This document shows positions 17,867 to 26,183 of a DNA stretch of 64,000 bases, in pieces. The first letter of the stretch is position 1. The number at the start of each line of letters is the position of its first letter. The DNA is taken from assembly GCF_003751085.1 (NCBI RefSeq), contig NZ_RJJY01000002.1:2356001-2420000 (forward strand). The letters are read 5' to 3'. Source of the stretch: Micromonospora sp. Llam0. Its GTDB lineage: Bacteria > Actinomycetota > Actinomycetes > Mycobacteriales > Micromonosporaceae. Under the pieces are notes generated by a model that had not been told where the DNA came from, made no database searches, and saw only the letters and a list, made by a program, of their open reading frames with translations. The translations under genes were made by a program, and so were the position numbers.

Positions 17867-18337
17867 TCAGCCGAGCCAGTTGAACAGTAGGTCACCGAGC
17901 CGCTCCGGCTGGTGGTAGGCGACGTCGCGGCGTTCCTCGTCGGTGAGCAGGAATAGGCGTCGGTCGTTGAGCGGCTGATCCAGCTCTGCTCCGGTGGCGA
18001 CCCGCAGCCCCGCGTAGCGGTAGACGTCCGCGGCGGGGACGTCTACGAACACCTCGTCGGTCCTGTCGGGATCATGCCGCCGAGCTCCAGCGGCCAGGTT
18101 GGCTGCTGCGTTGAAGAGGATGCTCAGCGACACGCCGTCACGGAGTCGAACACCGACCCGGTAGTAGTTCCGGCCGACCGTCGGCTCCTCGACCGAGGTG
18201 ATGACCACGCCGCCGAGTTTCCTAGTGGCGTCGTGCACCAGGGCCAGCCAGGCTGCGTTCGCCAATCGGTCCGGGCCCGGTTTGGTCACGCCCGCTTGCA
18301 GCACATCAATGGTCGCCACCCCGGGATCATCCGGCAT
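17867..18337 (-). CDS. hypothetical protein
   Basis: 156 residues, ATG 18337, no signal or membrane segment. Recognisable stretches are ANAAWLALVHDATRKLGG, VGRNYYRVGVRLRDGVSLS, DVPAADVYRYAGLRV and a hydrophobic C-terminus ERLGDLLFNWLG. The beta-strand periodicity suggests a small single-domain cytoplasmic protein. It could be an immunity-like protein, but nothing proves it. A short frame at 18286-18522 overlaps its start. Confidence 0.6.
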   Translation of the reverse strand: MPDDPGVATIDVLQAGVTKPGPDRLANAAWLALVHDATRKLGGVVITSVEEPTVGRNYYRVGVRLRDGVSLSILFNAAANLAAGARRHDPDRTDEVFVDVPAADVYRYAGLRVATGAELDQPLNDRRLFLLTDEERRDVAYHQPERLGDLLFNWLG

Positions 18338-18522
18338 CGCAGTCCTGACAACGAACCCCGGGGGCGGACGACTCCACCTGGCTCCAAGCCGATCCCCGCA
18401 TCCGGTCCGGTTTCACTCTCATGCCGCGAGGTGAGCGCCGACCTTGTATAGCCGAGCATGTCGTCGATCCGGGTCCACAGCACGCGCGCCAGGTCGTAGG
18501 CCTCGATCTCCGTGCTGTCCAA
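18286..18522 (-). CDS. possible small ORF overlapping 17867-18337
   Basis: 78 codons, overlapping the next gene by 52 bp in another frame. Only the first third looks protein-like (MDSTEIEAYDLARVLWTRID); the rest is Arg/Gly/Pro-rich shadow sequence. It may be the true start of a decayed gene, or part of the downstream protein joined by a frameshift. Confidence 0.25.
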   Translation of the reverse strand: MDSTEIEAYDLARVLWTRIDDMLGYTRSALTSRHESETGPDAGIGLEPGGVVRPRGSLSGLRCRMIPGWRPLMCCKRA

Positions 18523-18631
18523 CGCCGGGCGGCCTATCTCTCGCCCCCGGGACGCGAAATCAGGTACGGCGGATGTCGCCCCGAGGTTTTTGATCGAGTC
18601 GGCTATGACTGCCGGCTGCTACTGTGCGTGG

Positions 18632-19696
18632 ATGATCATGGGGCGGGCGGTCTTGGGCGCCTATTTTCCCGGGGCGGACGAGCACACGTACCCGATTGAG
18701 CATCTCCCCGCCGACCTGTTGACCCACCTCTTCTACGCATTCGCCAGGATCGAGGACGGCCATCTGACGCTCCCGTCCGCGGCGCCAGCGCAGCTCGCCG
18801 TGATCAAGCGGACGCATCCGCACCTGCGCATTGTGATTTCGATCGGCGGCTGGGGCGCCGGTGGGTTCTCCGACGCCGCGCTGACCCCGCACACGCGCGC
18901 CGACCTGGTCGCCGAATGCCTGGAGCTGGTCGCCGGCTTCGACGGCGTGGATTTGGATTGGGAGTTTCCGGTATCGGGCGGCCCTGCCGAGCTCGCCCAC
19001 CGGCCCGAGGACCGGCGCAACTGCACGCTGCTCGCCCAGGAGCTGCGTGACCGCCTCGGCTCGGACCGCCTGCTGACCGCCGCGCTACCGGCCGGGCGGC
19101 TGCAGTCGGCGGGCCCCTACGACCCGGCGGAGAGCTTCGACCTCGCGGCGCTCGCCGACATCCTCGACTTCGTCAACCTCATGACCTACGACTTCGGTAC
19201 CGGCTTCTCCGGCATCGCCACGTTCAACGCGCCGCTGGCCGAGGTCGCCGACGACCCGATCGATCCCGACCTGCGGCGGTGGAACAACGTCACCGGTGCG
19301 GTCGACTACTACGAGCGTCACGGCGTACCACGGGACAAGCTCGTGCTCGGCGTACCGTTCTACGGCCAAGGCTTCCGCGTCGCCTCACCCGGCGAGCAGG
19401 CCGGGCTGTTCCAGCCCCAGATCGGTACCGTCGAGGTCGGCGACTGGCGCGACATCAGGCGTGACCTGCTGCCCGACCCGGCATGGCAGCGCCACCGCCA
19501 TCGGGTCGCCCGCTCACCGTGGCTCTACCATCCCGGTACGCAGACGTTCGTGAGTTACGAGGATGCCGAGTCCATCGAGGAGCGGGCGGCGTTCGCGGCG
19601 AGCCACGGGCTGCGGGGCGCGTTCATGTGGCAGCTCGCTGGTGACGACACCGAGCACTCCCTCCTCGCCGCGATGACCCGCCCGTTCCGCGAGTAG
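18632..19696 (+). CDS. GH18-family glycoside hydrolase (chitinase-like), cytoplasmic
   Basis: About 354 residues from ATG 18632 (ATG 18638 also fits). The GH18 catalytic motif is intact: FDGVDLDWEFP at about 102-112, with Glu as the acid/base. Other family marks are LRIVISIGGWG (about 65), NLMTYDF (about 180), LVLGVPFYGQGF (about 235) and GAFMWQLAGDD near the end. GH18 enzymes cut beta-1,4-GlcNAc links of chitin or related glycans. There is no signal peptide and no carbohydrate-binding module, unlike the usual secreted chitinases. It converges with 19996-21795. Confidence 0.85.
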   Translation: MIMGRAVLGAYFPGADEHTYPIEHLPADLLTHLFYAFARIEDGHLTLPSAAPAQLAVIKRTHPHLRIVISIGGWGAGGFSDAALTPHTRADLVAECLELVAGFDGVDLDWEFPVSGGPAELAHRPEDRRNCTLLAQELRDRLGSDRLLTAALPAGRLQSAGPYDPAESFDLAALADILDFVNLMTYDFGTGFSGIATFNAPLAEVADDPIDPDLRRWNNVTGAVDYYERHGVPRDKLVLGVPFYGQGFRVASPGEQAGLFQPQIGTVEVGDWRDIRRDLLPDPAWQRHRHRVARSPWLYHPGTQTFVSYEDAESIEERAAFAASHGLRGAFMWQLAGDDTEHSLLAAMTRPFRE

Positions 19697-19925
19697 CCCG
19701 TCCGGCCGCCTGGACATCGACCGGAGAGCCGGCCGTGCGGTGTGGCGTATGTAGGTCGAAAGCGGCTGCCTGGCTGCGGCGGCCGTCGCCCGAGTGCCAG
19801 GTGCGCGGATCTGCCGCGATCCGGTGCACCGAACCGACTCTCTTGGTAGCCCAGCGTAATAAGCGGATGGGGGCCACTGCGTCCGCGGCCGCCGACGGAG
19901 CCGAAGCGGCAGGTAACCGGGCCTG

Positions 19926-19967
19926 TGTACGGGTTCCCGTACATGGCTCTGCACGGGAACCCGTACA
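19926..19967. terminator. bidirectional hairpin between convergent genes
   Basis: Two 18-bp arms, TGTACGGGTTCCCGTACA and TGCACGGGAACCCGTACA, separated by TGGCTC, pair at 17 of 18 positions. Each arm is also nearly self-complementary (GTACGGG-TT-CCCGTAC). The site lies between the ends of the GH18 gene and the VWA gene, so a two-way terminator is likely. The upstream part of this gap (19697-19925) shows no other feature. Confidence 0.65.
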
Positions 19968-19995
19968 CCAACAGGTGCCGGCCCTGGGCGTCGCC

Positions 19996-21795
19996 TCAGG
20001 TGTCGCGTAGTGCGGTGGCGGCGGCGCGGGCGATGAGCCTGCCGGCGTCGCCGGGGTTGCCGAGGATGGTGGCGTGGGCGTCCTTGAGGGGGCGGGAGTT
20101 GGGCGGTCCGAGCCAGAGCAGGCCACAGCCGGCGCGGACGAGACGGTCCAGACGTTTCTGGCCTTCGGTGATCTCGGCGGAGGTGAACTCGCCGTCGCTG
20201 ACCACGACGAGCAGCCGCGCGCCGCCGCGGGGGTCGGCCAGGCCGAGGGCGGCGTCGAGGGCGTCCACCGCGAGGGGGAAACCCTGCGTGTTGCCCTCCT
20301 TGCCGAACAGGCGGACCCTGTCGGGTGGCTGGCCCGGGCGGGTCACGGCGGTGACGTACTGGCCGAAGGTGACGGTGGCGCTCGTGCCGCCGGCCCAGGC
20401 GGTGGCCTGGGCGGTGATCCACGCCGCTGAGGCGATCGGCCCGGCGAACGTCTCCACCGACGGGGAGACGTCGGCGACGATCCCGACGTGGATCGGCGGC
20501 TGCGGTACCCGGCGACGTTCGGTCCGTCGCCACGGCTGCGAGGTGGGGATCTGCCCGGCGGCGCGTTGCGCGTCGGCGGCGAGCGCGGCGCGGGTGACGA
20601 GCCGGCCGGGCGGGGTCACCGAGGTGGTGACCGCGTCGGTCGGTTCCCGGTAGGCGGCCTCCCGCAGTGCGCGGGCGAGCTTCCGCGCGGCGGCACGCTC
20701 ATCGTCGCCGGGCTCCCGGGTCCGATGCCTCGACGGTTGCGTGCGGACCAGGGGGTTCCCGTTGGTGCTCGCGCCGCCCCCGCCGCCGGTACCTCCGTCT
20801 CCGTCGAAGACCGCGCCGGCCGCGTCCTGGGACCGTTTCTGCTGGTCGGCCTCTGCCTTGCGTTGCTGTGCCCGCTGTTGGGCGCGGGCGGCGGCAGCGG
20901 CGGCGGCCTGGGCGGCTTCGGCGTCGTGGACGGCCACGGCACCGACGACGGAGGCGGCCGCTTTGCGCAGCACGCCCCCACCCCCGGGGCTGCCTCCGCT
21001 GCCCTGCCCGGCGCCGCTGTGCCCGTTGCCTGAGCCCGCCTGCCCCGTTCCGGGCGGGGGCGGTGGGGTGTCGGGGTCGACGCCGAGGGTGTCGCACCAG
21101 CGTCGGCCGAGGGCGAGCATGGCGTCGGTGTCGTCGTCGGGCACCTGGTGCGCGTCGCGCCAGATGCTGGTGAGGGTCTTGAGCAGGGTCGGGCGCAGGA
21201 TCCGGGCGACCGCGCGGCGGAGCTGTTCGGCCTCGTCGGGATCGATGACCCCGGCGTCGACCCTGGCGAGGACGAGCGCGGCGCTGGCGGCGGCGGCCCA
21301 TGGGTCGTCGGTGGTCGGGATGTCGTCGAGCAGGATCCTGGTGACCGCGGCGCGGAGCCAGCGGCGGTCGCCGGGCCTGCGGCGCAGTTGGGCGGTCTCG
21401 ATGCGGGACTCCTCCAGCAGTGCGGCGGCCTCGGCCACCCGGGCGGGTCCGGTGCCGAACTCCCAGCGGGTGTGTTGGGAGTGTGCGGCCTCGTGGACCA
21501 GCAGCCCCCAGGCGACGGGGTACTTCTCCCGGGCGTCGGGGTCGTGCGGGTCCACCGAGCGGGGGTCGATGCCGAGGTACGTGCCGTCGATCTCGACGGT
21601 GGCGCGTTCACGGATGAAGCAGGCCGGTGCGCCGTTACCGGCGCCGGGTTCGATGACCACGAGGAGGTCCTCGCGGCCGGCGATCGGGGGGATGTGCGCG
21701 CTGAGCGCGGCCGACATGCGCAGCCAGGCGTGGTCGGCCGGTAGTGGGGTGGACGCGGCGTCCGGGTCCGGGTTGAGGTGTTTCGACAACGACAT
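19996..21795 (-). CDS. VWA-domain protein with HEAAH motif, partner of MoxR
   Basis: 599 residues, ATG 21795. The N-terminal half has a metallopeptidase-like VHEAAHSQHT (about 98-107) in a region resembling VWA-like/CobT-type domains. The middle is Gly-rich and Ala/Gln coiled-coil (about 260-320). The C-terminal VWA domain holds a MIDAS-type DVSPSVETF (about 440) and VVVSDGEFTS (about 550). VWA proteins next to MoxR AAA+ ATPases usually form chaperone-like pairs that remodel or metallate a target. Here the ATPase gene lies 21 bases upstream in the same operon. The target is unknown. Confidence 0.8.
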   Translation of the reverse strand: MSLSKHLNPDPDAASTPLPADHAWLRMSAALSAHIPPIAGREDLLVVIEPGAGNGAPACFIRERATVEIDGTYLGIDPRSVDPHDPDAREKYPVAWGLLVHEAAHSQHTRWEFGTGPARVAEAAALLEESRIETAQLRRRPGDRRWLRAAVTRILLDDIPTTDDPWAAAASAALVLARVDAGVIDPDEAEQLRRAVARILRPTLLKTLTSIWRDAHQVPDDDTDAMLALGRRWCDTLGVDPDTPPPPPGTGQAGSGNGHSGAGQGSGGSPGGGGVLRKAAASVVGAVAVHDAEAAQAAAAAAARAQQRAQQRKAEADQQKRSQDAAGAVFDGDGGTGGGGGASTNGNPLVRTQPSRHRTREPGDDERAAARKLARALREAAYREPTDAVTTSVTPPGRLVTRAALAADAQRAAGQIPTSQPWRRTERRRVPQPPIHVGIVADVSPSVETFAGPIASAAWITAQATAWAGGTSATVTFGQYVTAVTRPGQPPDRVRLFGKEGNTQGFPLAVDALDAALGLADPRGGARLLVVVSDGEFTSAEITEGQKRLDRLVRAGCGLLWLGPPNSRPLKDAHATILGNPGDAGRLIARAAATALRDT

Positions 21796-21816
21796 GGGTG
21801 TGCCTCCGTTTGCGGG

Positions 21817-23199
21817 TTACAGCTGGTTGCCGAGGGCGAGGGGCAGGATCTTGGCCAGGCCGAAGGCTTGGCAGACGGTCTTGTGGACCACTTCGCGGTC
21901 CTCGACCGGGGCGAGGCCGATGAGGTTGGCCATGGCGGTGTCGACCCCGAGGACGTCGGTGATCCGTTTGAAGGCGAGCAGTTCGCGCAGCTGCGGGGCC
22001 CATCCGATCTCGCCGCTGTCGTACTGGGTGGCGAGGTTTCGGGCGGCGCGGACCATCCGGGAGTCGACGCCGAGCGCGGCGGCCAGGTCGTAGTCGGAGG
22101 AGACCTTGACCTGGGTGGAGAACCGGCTGGAGAGGGCTTCGGTCAGCACGGCGCCGTGGACGCCGGGGTTGTGGCCGGCGACGACGTAGAAGCCGGGGGC
22201 GGCGGTGACGACCCGGCCGGCGGCGGCCTTGAGGATGATCTGCCGTCGGCCGTCCATGGCCGGGTAGACCACGGCGAGGACCTTCGGCTGGATCAGGGTG
22301 GCGTCGTCGATGAACAGCACCCCGCCGGCTTCCATCGCCCGCGGCAGCGGGCCGGGCACGAACTCGTAGCCGCCGCTGTCGGTGGGCACGTAGTCCCCGA
22401 CGATGTCGCCGACCGTGGTGTCGCCGTCGCCGGGCACCGTGTACAGGTCGGTGCCGAACGCGGCCTCGATCAGCGAGGTCTTGCCGGTGCCGGGCGGCCC
22501 GTAGAGCAGCACGGGGACGTCGGCGTCGCGGAGGTCTCGCAGCACGTCGACGTCGGGGCGCTTGGCCAGCAGCCGTGGGTAGTACAGCTGCCCGTTCGGG
22601 CGCCGCACCGGCCCCGTGGTCGGCTTCTTCGGCGCGGGCGCCGCCGGTGTCGCGGGTCGCGGGGTCGCAGCCGCCGGCTGTGTGGGGTGGGTGGATGCCG
22701 CCGGGCGTGGGGCTGGGGCGGCGGGCAGGGCCGGGGACGCGGGTCGAGCGGTGGTGCTTTGTGGTCCGGGCGGTATCGGCGTCGGGTTCGCCCGGTGCTC
22801 CGTCAGCCCGGCCGAGGTGATGCGGTACTGCTTGGGCGAGCTTGGCAGGAGTTCGGCGTGGCCGCGCGCGACGAGCCGGTCGCACGCCTGACCGATCGCG
22901 CCAGAGGACCGTCCGGCGAGGACCCCGGCGATGTCGCCGACGTCCAGGGCGACGCCGGCGCTGGCCAGGACCGCGAGGACCTGGTTCTGCAGCTCGCCGG
23001 CGCGTAGCCTCGGCAGTCCGCTGACCGCGTTGATCCCGGCCGCGCCGGCAGGTGTGGCGGGCGTACCCGCTGTCGGTGTGGTCATCGCAGGTCCCCTGAC
23101 GCCGTCGATCGGTGCGGCGCAGACACGACTACCGTTGCCGCTCTCGCTGATCAAGTCGCGGTCGGGGCTGTGGTGCGCTGGTGTGGGTGGAGAGTCCAT
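21817..23199 (-). CDS. MoxR-type AAA+ ATPase with N-terminal winged helix
   Basis: 460 residues. ATG 23199 is chosen because AGGAGGAAC lies just upstream, although the frame stays open to 23301. The N-terminus (about 45-120) looks like a winged-helix domain (LQNQVLAVLASAG, GAIGQACDRLVARG, YRITSAGLTEH). A Pro/Ala linker leads to the AAA+ domain: Walker A YGPPGTGKTSL (about 231-241), Walker B VLFIDDATL (about 292-300), and a sensor region AGHNPG. It should act with the VWA protein encoded next. A strong hairpin sits in its leader. Confidence 0.85.
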   Translation of the reverse strand: MDSPPTPAHHSPDRDLISESGNGSRVCAAPIDGVRGPAMTTPTAGTPATPAGAAGINAVSGLPRLRAGELQNQVLAVLASAGVALDVGDIAGVLAGRSSGAIGQACDRLVARGHAELLPSSPKQYRITSAGLTEHRANPTPIPPGPQSTTARPASPALPAAPAPRPAASTHPTQPAAATPRPATPAAPAPKKPTTGPVRRPNGQLYYPRLLAKRPDVDVLRDLRDADVPVLLYGPPGTGKTSLIEAAFGTDLYTVPGDGDTTVGDIVGDYVPTDSGGYEFVPGPLPRAMEAGGVLFIDDATLIQPKVLAVVYPAMDGRRQIILKAAAGRVVTAAPGFYVVAGHNPGVHGAVLTEALSSRFSTQVKVSSDYDLAAALGVDSRMVRAARNLATQYDSGEIGWAPQLRELLAFKRITDVLGVDTAMANLIGLAPVEDREVVHKTVCQAFGLAKILPLALGNQL

Positions 23200-23226
23200 C
23201 CGTTGTTCCTCCTGAGTAAAGGGACA

Positions 23227-23259
23227 GGAGGTGGCCACGCCTCCGGCGTGGCCACCTCC
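23227..23259 (-). terminator. perfect 15-bp hairpin in the moxR leader
   Basis: GGAGGTGGCCACGCC and GGCGTGGCCACCTCC with a 3-base loop, 28 bases upstream of the ATPase start. It may end transcripts of 23456-23722 or act as an attenuator. Confidence 0.6.
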
Positions 23260-23455
23260 CGGTCGGGAATTGGGGTTGGTGCCGCGCCGAACCGCCGTCA
23301 AGAGGCGGGGCGGACAACCGGTGGCGGTGCCGAAAGCGGGCGTCGGTCAGCTACGGATGACGCCGCGGGAACGGGTGGAGCTGGTGCCGCTCGCCGGAGT
23401 GTCCGGACGTCGAGCGGAGTCGGGGTCGGGTGGCGTGGGTGCGCCGGTCACGGCT

Positions 23456-23722
23456 TCACGTGGTCTGCCACACCCAGCGGTTGCCGGTGCCGTTGAGGCC
23501 GTCACGCGTGCCGCGCGATACGATCTGACCACGCTCGTCGATGATCTCGACGCGCCAGAACACCGACAGGGTGCGGTACTCGCGCTGCACGTGGTGTTGC
23601 GCCGCGGTGAGGCTAGGGAACAGGGTCCCTGTACCGGCGGATACTTCAGTGATGGGGTGAACGCTCGGGTTTCCCTCCAGATACCGATGCCCTCGGACGG
23701 ATACAGCGAGGATTCTGAGCAT
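23456..23722 (-). CDS. small hypothetical protein
   Basis: 88 residues, ATG 23722 with GAAAGGAGG upstream. Text such as MLRILAVSVRGHRYLEG, LTAAQHHVQREYRTLSVFW and VEIIDERGQIVSRGTRDG suggests a small beta-rich cytoplasmic protein. No family was recognised. It is the first of the long series of small minus-strand genes, each with its own ribosome site. Confidence 0.65.
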   Translation of the reverse strand: MLRILAVSVRGHRYLEGNPSVHPITEVSAGTGTLFPSLTAAQHHVQREYRTLSVFWRVEIIDERGQIVSRGTRDGLNGTGNRWVWQTT

Positions 23723-23859
23723 CTCGCCTCCTTTCTGGGGTAGAGGAATTGCTTTCAGGGCTCGGCTCGCGCCGTGGCCGTGCCGGCCCGCGGTACCGGG
23801 CCGCGCCCAGGCGGGCCAGTACGGCCCGGGGCGCGCCGGGTCGGGTGGCGGGCCGGGTT

Positions 23860-24510
23860 CTACTCCGGCCATTCCTCCCACGTCCACGTACCGGCGCCAA
23901 CGGCGAACATGTCGTCGTCGTCCGGGTGGATGACCTCCTGGACGCCCTCGTCGTGGAACAGGAGCACGTTGCCGTCCTCGAGCAGCTGTCCGGCGAGGGA
24001 GTCGGGGTGCTGCCCGCTGCGGCGCCGGTCCTCGTCCAGGTCGGCCATCAGCCGGGCGACGATGTCACGGGTGAAGCGGGGTCGGGCCCAGCCGTTCCAG
24101 CCCGCCGGCCAGATCTGGCAGGGGTAGGGCCCGCCGTGGGCGCCGGCGATTCGGACCACGCCGGGACGCCAGGGCGACGCGACCGCGGCGCGACTGCCGC
24201 CTGGGGTGAGCAGCTGCGCGGCACCGGTGCTGACCGCGGTGGACAGGAGCACGGCGATGGCCCGGTAGGCGCGCTCGATCGCGGTAGCAGCGTCCGCCAC
24301 GATGCCGTGCACGTAGTCCGGGTCCTGGCTGATGGTGTAACGCAGGCCGGGGTCGTTGATGTAGCTGGCATGTTCGATGAGGACCGCGCACAGCCGGGCG
24401 GCCTGTGTGTCGGTCGCGGGGACGCCCGGGTCGGTGAGGAGCGAGGTTTCGTCGAGGTCGTAGCCGAACTGAGCGGCCACCCGGACGAGAGGGCTTTTCG
24501 ACGGAGGCAT
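23860..24510 (-). CDS. hypothetical protein
   Basis: 216 residues, ATG 24510 with GGGAGAAAT upstream. It contains LVRVAAQFGYDLDETSLL, an Ala-rich helical middle (AATAIERAYRAIAVLLS), CQIWPAGWNGWARPRFTRDIVARL and an acidic end with HPDDDDMFAVGAGTWTWEEW. The C-terminal 'MFAVGA-TWTWEEW' style recurs in 30361-31176 (HYAVGAYQWRW), so these accessory proteins may share a short domain. No known function. A long leader hairpin precedes it. Confidence 0.65.
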   Translation of the reverse strand: MPPSKSPLVRVAAQFGYDLDETSLLTDPGVPATDTQAARLCAVLIEHASYINDPGLRYTISQDPDYVHGIVADAATAIERAYRAIAVLLSTAVSTGAAQLLTPGGSRAAVASPWRPGVVRIAGAHGGPYPCQIWPAGWNGWARPRFTRDIVARLMADLDEDRRRSGQHPDSLAGQLLEDGNVLLFHDEGVQEVIHPDDDDMFAVGAGTWTWEEWPE

Positions 24511-24533
24511 GGATTTCTCCCAGCGAAGAGGCA

Positions 24534-24592
24534 GCGGCGCCCACGAAGGCGAGCCCGCCCAGTGGTGGGTGGGCCAGCCTTCGGGGCGCCGC
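24534..24592 (-). terminator. long composite hairpin in a gene leader
   Basis: Three stacked stems fold into one 59-base structure: GCGGCGCC (24534-24541) with GGCGCCGC (24585-24592); CGAAGGC with GCCTTCG; and GCCCGCCCA with TGGGTGGGC (one G-T pair). It ends 24 bases before ATG 24510, so it is part of that gene's leader. Confidence 0.55.
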
Positions 24593-24733
24593 ATGCGAAT
24601 GATTGGAGCTGGATTGACCTGAAAACCTCGGCGGCGGGCTGCCGGAGTGCGCTGTCGCCTACCGGCGGGCTGGCGGCAGACCGGCGGGCCGGCGGCGCGG
24701 ATTAGCCACCGAGGTTGACGCGTCGGCGCCCGG

Positions 24734-25183
24734 CTACTGAGTCGCCGGGGACATGGTGATGAGGCTCGGGTCGACGAGGGCGCAGAAGCTGCGGTGGACA
24801 CCACGCCAGTAGCGGCCGTTGTCGCCGCCGAGCTTGGCCAGGGAGACCTTGTCGCCGCTCGTCCGCAGGACGACGTAGAGCTGGCCAGCCTGCCCTGGCC
24901 ACCGTGGCCCGGCGACCGTGACGACACTGCCGGCCCACAGGGTGACCGGGTTGGCTGGGGCCGGATGCGTGCCGTCCGGCTGTTCGGCAGCGGCGGTGGT
25001 CTCCGGCGTGGGCTCAAACATGTCCTTGGGTGCCCGGATGGGACGCCCGCCGCTGACGGGAGCGGCGTCGAGGTTCACTCGGTGAACCTCGACCACGCGA
25101 TACACGACGTTCTCCTCGCCAGGGCGAGCGAAAACCGGGCTGATGACGACAAGGTCCTCCTTGGCGAAGGTGTGACCGGACAT
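24734..25183 (-). CDS. hypothetical protein
   Basis: 149 residues, ATG 25183, no membrane segment. The N-terminal half has FAKEDLVVISPVFARPGEENVVYRVVEV-type beta strands. The second half has VTLWAGSVVTVAGPRWPGQAG, a KOW/SH3-like beta-barrel pattern, followed by LYVVLRTSGDKVSLAKLGG and RYWRGVHRSF. This looks like a small nucleic-acid or protein-binding barrel, which is inference from pattern only. It lies in the small-gene series and has a hairpin in its leader. Confidence 0.6.
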   Translation of the reverse strand: MSGHTFAKEDLVVISPVFARPGEENVVYRVVEVHRVNLDAAPVSGGRPIRAPKDMFEPTPETTAAAEQPDGTHPAPANPVTLWAGSVVTVAGPRWPGQAGQLYVVLRTSGDKVSLAKLGGDNGRYWRGVHRSFCALVDPSLITMSPATQ

Positions 25184-25222
25184 GGAAAGTAACGCTCCTG
25201 TGTCGATTCATGGACAGAACAA

Positions 25223-25246
25223 AGCCCCACGCGCGGGGCGTGGGGC
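25223..25246 (-). terminator. leader hairpin
   Basis: GCCCCACGC and GCGTGGGGC, a 9-bp perfect stem with a 5-base loop, about 40 bases upstream of ATG 25183. Confidence 0.55.
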
Positions 25247-25326
25247 CAGGTGAATCGCGTCGCTGTCTCCCACAGCGACATCCGGGTTCGTAGTGAACGG
25301 GGAGGACGGCGACGGCGTCGCCGTTA

Positions 25327-25357
25327 GACAGCGGGGCCGTTTCAGGCCCCGCCTGTC
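25327..25357 (-). terminator. hairpin at the end of 25356-25706
   Basis: GCGGGGCC and GGCCCCGC with loop GTTTCA, extended by GACA/TGTC outside. It overlaps the stop codon of the upstream gene, so it is a likely terminator for it. Confidence 0.6.
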
Positions 25358-25706
25358 ACACGGGCATTTCCAGCACTCCGAGTTCGGCGAGCGGAATGAC
25401 GAGCGTCCGTACTCGATCGACGGCTGCTTGTCGCTCGTCGAGGAGGGTCAGGGACATGTCCGCCAGTGCGCCGGCGACGAGCAGTAGGTCCTCGGGAAGG
25501 CCGCCTTCGACTTTCGCCGCGTCAAGCATGTGATTGAGCTCTTGCTGATGCTTCTCTACCAGGCCGGTGTTGAACTCGACGGTCGCGGCGGCGCTGATGA
25601 GCGCGGTCACGGCCGGGGATAGCAGATTGTTGTGCAACGCGGTCCAGTTGACGGTCGCGCCAACTTCCAACGCCAGGCCGTTGACGGCTCCCGTGATGCC
25701 GCTCAT
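25356..25706 (-). CDS. small helical hypothetical protein
   Basis: 116 residues, ATG 25706, 5 bases after the preceding stop. It is almost all alpha-helical: ALHNNLLSPAVTALISAAATVEF, EKHQQELNHMLDAAK, LLLVAGALADMSLTLLDERQAAVDRVR. A related plan (helices with NVQEELLVEAAQVLW) is seen in the protein at 36978-37370, so the two may be distant paralogues. No function recognised. Confidence 0.6.
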   Translation of the reverse strand: MSGITGAVNGLALEVGATVNWTALHNNLLSPAVTALISAAATVEFNTGLVEKHQQELNHMLDAAKVEGGLPEDLLLVAGALADMSLTLLDERQAAVDRVRTLVIPLAELGVLEMPV

Positions 25707-25710
25707 CGGG

Positions 25711-26166
25711 TTACGGGCGTCCCAGCAGCGGTTGCACGTGAGCGGGGTATTCGTAGCCGTCGTCCCACGGGAACCGGGAGCGCGGGTCCGGCCACACGAT
25801 CTGCTGCAGGCGCACGCGATCCTTGCCGTACCGGGCGTGGGCCGCACCGGGAAGCAGCGCGTCGGTGGCGGGTCCCTCGACGATGATCGCGTCGTAGCCG
25901 ACGAGCAGGTCGGCGACGCGTTGGCCGTGGGTGAACCGCTCGGCCCGGGAGTAGACGCGTCCGGCCATGTCGTTCAGCAATGCCTGGGCGATGAGCGGGT
26001 CGAGGCCGGCGATGACCAACTCAGGGAAATCATGCTCGGTCAGGCCGACGGTGTAGGCGAACGTGGAGCCGCTCTCCCCGAGATCGGGTAGTACGGCGGT
26101 CACTGCCCAGCCGAATTCGTTGATGAGACGTTGTTGGTTTTGGAGGAACTCCTCGAGCGGTGGCAT
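25711..26166 (-). CDS. DUF4262 domain protein
   Basis: 151 residues, ATG 26166 with GAAAGGAAA upstream. It has the DUF4262 landmarks in order: an early hydrophobic strand VTAVLPD, FAYTVGLTEHDFPELVIAGL (about 37-56) and a later LLPGAAHARYGK region, ending QQIVWPDPRSRFPWDDGY. DUF4262 proteins are widespread in actinomycetes, with unknown biochemical role. It is probably cotranscribed with 25356-25706. Confidence 0.75.
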   Translation of the reverse strand: MPPLEEFLQNQQRLINEFGWAVTAVLPDLGESGSTFAYTVGLTEHDFPELVIAGLDPLIAQALLNDMAGRVYSRAERFTHGQRVADLLVGYDAIIVEGPATDALLPGAAHARYGKDRVRLQQIVWPDPRSRFPWDDGYEYPAHVQPLLGRP

Positions 26167-26183
26167 CTTGTTTCCTTTCTTGT

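Noticed and set aside
15489..19696. A biosynthetic gene cluster
   Set aside because: The methyltransferase, phosphotransferase-fold and GH18 genes point in different directions and share no core synthase.
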